From assembly GCA_023433265.1 (NCBI GenBank), contig JAEZDR010000079.1, positions 1 to 14,556 on the forward strand: a DNA stretch of 14,556 nucleotides. The letters run 5' to 3'. Shown here one piece after another: positions 11,657-14,556 of the stretch. Origin of the DNA: Bacteroidota bacterium (GTDB lineage Bacteria > Bacteroidota > Bacteroidia > Chitinophagales > Chitinophagaceae). Under the pieces are notes generated by a model. The model was not told the DNA's origin. It saw only the letters and a program-made list of their open reading frames with translations, and ran no database searches. The stretch's first letter is position 1, and every line of letters starts with the position of its first letter. The translations under genes were made by a program, and so were the position numbers.

Positions 11657-14521
11657 CTAGCTGAATAAAAACGCTACATCTTCCTCGCTCAGGTTTTTTA
11701 CAAAGCCTTCATCTTCTGCTACGAGGGTTTCTGCAAGCATTTTCTTTTTCTCCTGTAGCTGAACGATCTTTTCTTCAATCGTATTGCGGCATATCATTTT
11801 ATAAGCAAATACATTCCGCGTCTGTCCAATGCGGTGTGCCCGGTCAATAGCCTGCTGTTCGGTGGCCTTGTTCCACCAGGGATCGAAGAGGAAGACGTAG
11901 TCAGCGGCAGTGAGGGTAAGACCTGTATTGCCGGCCTTCAGGCTTATAAGGAAGACAGGTGTAGTGCAATCGTCCTGTTGGAAAGCGGCGACCATTTCAG
12001 CCCTTTGGGCAGCCGGGGTACTCCCATCAAAGTGGAAATAAGCTATGCCCCTACGGGTACACTCTTCAGCCAACAAGTTAAGCATTGAACTGAACTGGGA
12101 GAAGACAATGGCCTTGTGGTTGCCGATATTTTCAAGCTCATCCATCAGCACCTCTGTCTTTACAGATACTTTGCAGTCCATTTGCTCAGATGCGGGTAGC
12201 AGGAGAGGTGAATTACAAACCTGCCTTAGCTTTAGCATGCCCTGCAGCACTGCAAGCTTGCTTCTGTTAAGACCTTCCGTCTTTATCCCTGTCAGGATGC
12301 TGCTTTTAACCTGCTCCCTGATGTTTTCGTACACTTCCTGTTGTTCGCGGGCCATACTGCACCAAAGAATGGTCTCGGTTCTTTCGGGGAGGTCTTTTGC
12401 TACCTGTTCCTTCGTTCGTCTCAGCACAAAGGGAGCTGTAAGACGCTGAAGGCTCTTGATCTTTTCTTCGTCTTTGTACTTATCAATACCGTCAGCATAT
12501 TCTTTTCTAAAGAATTCACGGCTACCAAAAAGCCCGGGTACAACAAAGTTTAGCTGGCTATACAGATCGAAACTATTATTTACCACGGGTGTTCCACTTA
12601 GCGCTATACGCATTTCTGCATTTAACATTGCTACTGCCATCGCTGCCTGTGTAGACGGGTTACGCACATTATGGCTTTCATCAATAACAGCTACTCCGTA
12701 AGCTGTTTCTGTCAGCTTATCTACGTCGCTCCTGAGGGTGCCGTAGCTAGTGATAAAAACGGAGGCTCCGCCAGCAAGCTCAACATCTTTCCGGTTGTTG
12801 CCGTGGTGAACAAAGACCTTGATGCCAGGACAGAACTTTTCCAACTCATTCTGCCAGTTGTACACTAGTGAAGCGGGAGCAACGATGATGTTCCTGCTTG
12901 TTGGATATTTCTCCAGGTAGTATGCAAGGAAACAGATAGTTTGAAGCGTCTTTCCCAGTCCCATATCATCAGCAAGGCAAGCTCCTGCACCTGCCTCGTG
13001 GAGGAGGGCCATCCATTCAAAGCCTTTTTGTTGGTAAGGCCTTAAGGTGGCAGTGATGGATGCCGGTAAAGCGTACACCCGCTCATCCTTCCACTGCCAG
13101 TTCATCCATTTAGTCCACCAATCTTCTTTAACGACCTGTACGGTGCTACCGGCGTGATTGAATAGTTTGCGTTCGCTGATAGCAAGGAACTTCGAAACGT
13201 GAATCGTATCCTTTTCAATCTTTGCGTGTTTTAGTAAAACAGCATAGTTGTTTATCCAGTCCTCGCCAAGGACACCTAAACTGCCATCCTTCAGCATAAT
13301 AGCGCTTGCCCCTGAAAGGATGGTTTTTTGCAATAGGTTAAGAGGGATTGATTCCTCGCCAAAAGAAACACGCATTTGCATGCCTATGAAACTTCCTTTT
13401 TCGTGCGTATTGGTAATGGATGTAACCGGTGGATGGGCTGAGTAGCGGAAGTGCTTCAGCATGTCAATGCCAGCTATTTCAATACCCATCTCAAGCAGTT
13501 TGTAGTATGCTTTCAGAAACCATTGCCTGGATTGCGCTTTAGCAAAGGAGAGATAGTAATACCCGTTCCGCTGATTGCTAAAGTCATGATGCAATGCTTC
13601 CAATGTTGCCACGAAATCCTGCTCAGCTTCTTTGTTTCTTTTTACATGGTAAACTTCGCCCTGGAGATGTATTTCCACCACCTCCTTAAACGGGCCGTCC
13701 AACACAAAGCCTTCATAAAGCCATTGAGGGGTTAGCATCAGGAAGCTGTCATTCAGTTCGCTCAGCAGCACCCTGTTGATGGGGGTAACTTCCAATGCTG
13801 TCGTTTCAAACAAGTTATTCCTATCAACCGGGTAATCCTCTTCCAGTTTAGCCAATACTTGTGCACGAAAAGCCATTTCATCCTCCAGCAATCCATTTAC
13901 TTCACTGCTGTTGAGCCAATCCAATGCCTGGTGGTCCTTGAAGCTAAGCAGGAAGTATTCGTTCCGGCTTTCAAGAAAATAGTCATACCTGTTGAAGGCG
14001 GAAAGGGGGTAGAGGCTACCATTAAGGTCTGCTAAGGCTTCAACCCAGAAGCGGCCGTTCTCTTTGTGGATTTTGAAGCTAAGTTTGGGTTTAATGCTGC
14101 TTAGGGAGCAAGGCTGCAACCGCACATTTCTGCCATTGTTTGCCGGTTGTTTATGGTACCATCTAAGCAGGCCACTGAAAGGTTTCAGCACTTCCATCTG
14201 CTGATGCAGGTACCGCTTTAAAGCCTTGTCGGAAAAGGATTGAATATCAATACCTCCGCGCTGCCGTTGAAATCTTTGCTTTATGGCATGTTCTTCCCTT
14301 TCCATACCCTCGCCCGAAATACTTTGCAAAATGTCCTTCACCACAGGCGGCAGTGAATGAAAAGCTTTTTTAATCTCCGTCTTATCAAGTGGTTTTATGT
14401 TGAAACTGATACCTTTAGCTGACTTATTTATATATAAACTTTCAAAGGGAACCCCGGTAGCGCCAATAGCAGCCGGGTTTAAAAGCAGTGCCACCTTACT
14501 CTCAATCTTCTCTTTTGCCAT
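11657..14521 (-). CDS. SNF2-family DNA-dependent ATPase/helicase
   Basis: The start was set at the ATG at 14521 (954 residues) since the preceding in-frame TTG adds only three codons. The C-terminal half is a complete Swi2/Snf2 motor: ADDMGLGKTLQT (Walker A, about residue 520), IIVAPASLVYNW, DESHNVRNPST (motif II as DESH, about 613), ALSGTPVVNNSFDLYSQ, FVLRRTKEQVAKDLP, IVFSQFSSML, FHFDGSTPAAQR, LKAGNTGLTLTAADYVFLFDPWWN and QAIDRAHRIGQT (about 895). The first 480 residues are a long N-terminal region without an obvious SWIM zinc finger. It probably remodels protein-DNA or polymerase-DNA complexes in the manner of bacterial SNF2 proteins; its exact role is unknown. It converges on the methyltransferase gene. 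Confidence 0.92.
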   Translation of the reverse strand: MAKEKIESKVALLLNPAAIGATGVPFESLYINKSAKGISFNIKPLDKTEIKKAFHSLPPVVKDILQSISGEGMEREEHAIKQRFQRQRGGIDIQSFSDKALKRYLHQQMEVLKPFSGLLRWYHKQPANNGRNVRLQPCSLSSIKPKLSFKIHKENGRFWVEALADLNGSLYPLSAFNRYDYFLESRNEYFLLSFKDHQALDWLNSSEVNGLLEDEMAFRAQVLAKLEEDYPVDRNNLFETTALEVTPINRVLLSELNDSFLMLTPQWLYEGFVLDGPFKEVVEIHLQGEVYHVKRNKEAEQDFVATLEALHHDFSNQRNGYYYLSFAKAQSRQWFLKAYYKLLEMGIEIAGIDMLKHFRYSAHPPVTSITNTHEKGSFIGMQMRVSFGEESIPLNLLQKTILSGASAIMLKDGSLGVLGEDWINNYAVLLKHAKIEKDTIHVSKFLAISERKLFNHAGSTVQVVKEDWWTKWMNWQWKDERVYALPASITATLRPYQQKGFEWMALLHEAGAGACLADDMGLGKTLQTICFLAYYLEKYPTSRNIIVAPASLVYNWQNELEKFCPGIKVFVHHGNNRKDVELAGGASVFITSYGTLRSDVDKLTETAYGVAVIDESHNVRNPSTQAAMAVAMLNAEMRIALSGTPVVNNSFDLYSQLNFVVPGLFGSREFFRKEYADGIDKYKDEEKIKSLQRLTAPFVLRRTKEQVAKDLPERTETILWCSMAREQQEVYENIREQVKSSILTGIKTEGLNRSKLAVLQGMLKLRQVCNSPLLLPASEQMDCKVSVKTEVLMDELENIGNHKAIVFSQFSSMLNLLAEECTRRGIAYFHFDGSTPAAQRAEMVAAFQQDDCTTPVFLISLKAGNTGLTLTAADYVFLFDPWWNKATEQQAIDRAHRIGQTRNVFAYKMICRNTIEEKIVQLQEKKKMLAETLVAEDEGFVKNLSEEDVAFLFS

Positions 14522-14527
14522 GAAGTT

Positions 14528-14535
14528 CAAAAATA
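14528..14535 (-). promoter_or_regulatory. Possible -7 box (TATTTTTG) close to the SNF2 gene start
   Basis: On the minus strand TATTTTTG fits TAnnTTTG but ends only 6 nt before the ATG at 14521, which would give a nearly leaderless transcript. The -33 region is mostly beyond the window edge. It could be chance. Confidence 0.25.
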
Positions 14536-14556
14536 GAACGGCAGGGCAGGTTAAGC

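Noticed and set aside
11834..13735. Several plus-strand open frames within the SNF2 gene
   Set aside because: All are antisense shadows with no recognisable domains; the minus frame is a full helicase.

Overview
The window reads as chromosome of a Bacteroidota bacterium, most likely of the Chitinophagaceae type. The evidence is the gene repertoire (an Lnb-type lipoprotein N-acyltransferase, a bacterial ComA homologue, Bacteroidota-like LysA and SNF2 proteins) and candidate promoters with the TAnnTTTG -7 element of this phylum. No rRNA, tRNA, transposase or CRISPR array was found.

Positions 1-4876 (+ strand) are the downstream end of an Rhs/YD-repeat polymorphic-toxin locus. Three toxin/immunity cassettes follow one another. 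Each has a conserved Rhs core end (closing in DPSGG) and a glycine-zipper linker, then a cassette-specific toxin domain overlapping the start of a small lipoprotein gene, presumably the immunity gene. Toxin 1 is an HELGH putative zinc metalloprotein whose Rhs part lies upstream of the window. Toxin 2 has a His...Cys layout like a permuted NlpC/P60 (papain-fold) enzyme and resembles the Lnb domain encoded 2.4 kb away. Toxin 3 has the full signature of an M35 aspzincin metallopeptidase. Cassettes 2 and 3 look like displaced 'orphan' tips. The core of cassette 2 is still open and begins directly after the immunity-1 stop codon. The core of cassette 3 is broken by stop codons and two 1-nt deletions. 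All three immunity candidates carry lipoprotein signal peptides, so the toxins probably act in the cell envelope. Toxin and immunity segments look more AT-rich than the core patches and the housekeeping genes.

Positions 4877-5055 are non-coding and hold two hairpins between the toxin array and the convergent housekeeping block.

Positions 5056-9210 (- strand) hold a probable operon atpG-scpB-lysA-lnb: ATP synthase gamma subunit, chromosome segregation protein ScpB, diaminopimelate decarboxylase and lipoprotein N-acyltransferase. It diverges, across a roughly 200-bp promoter region, from a + strand operon comA-like/aroE/methyltransferase (9410-11586). A large SNF2-family helicase gene (11657-14521, - strand) converges on that operon. 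These are ordinary chromosomal genes; the accessory content is the Rhs cassette array.
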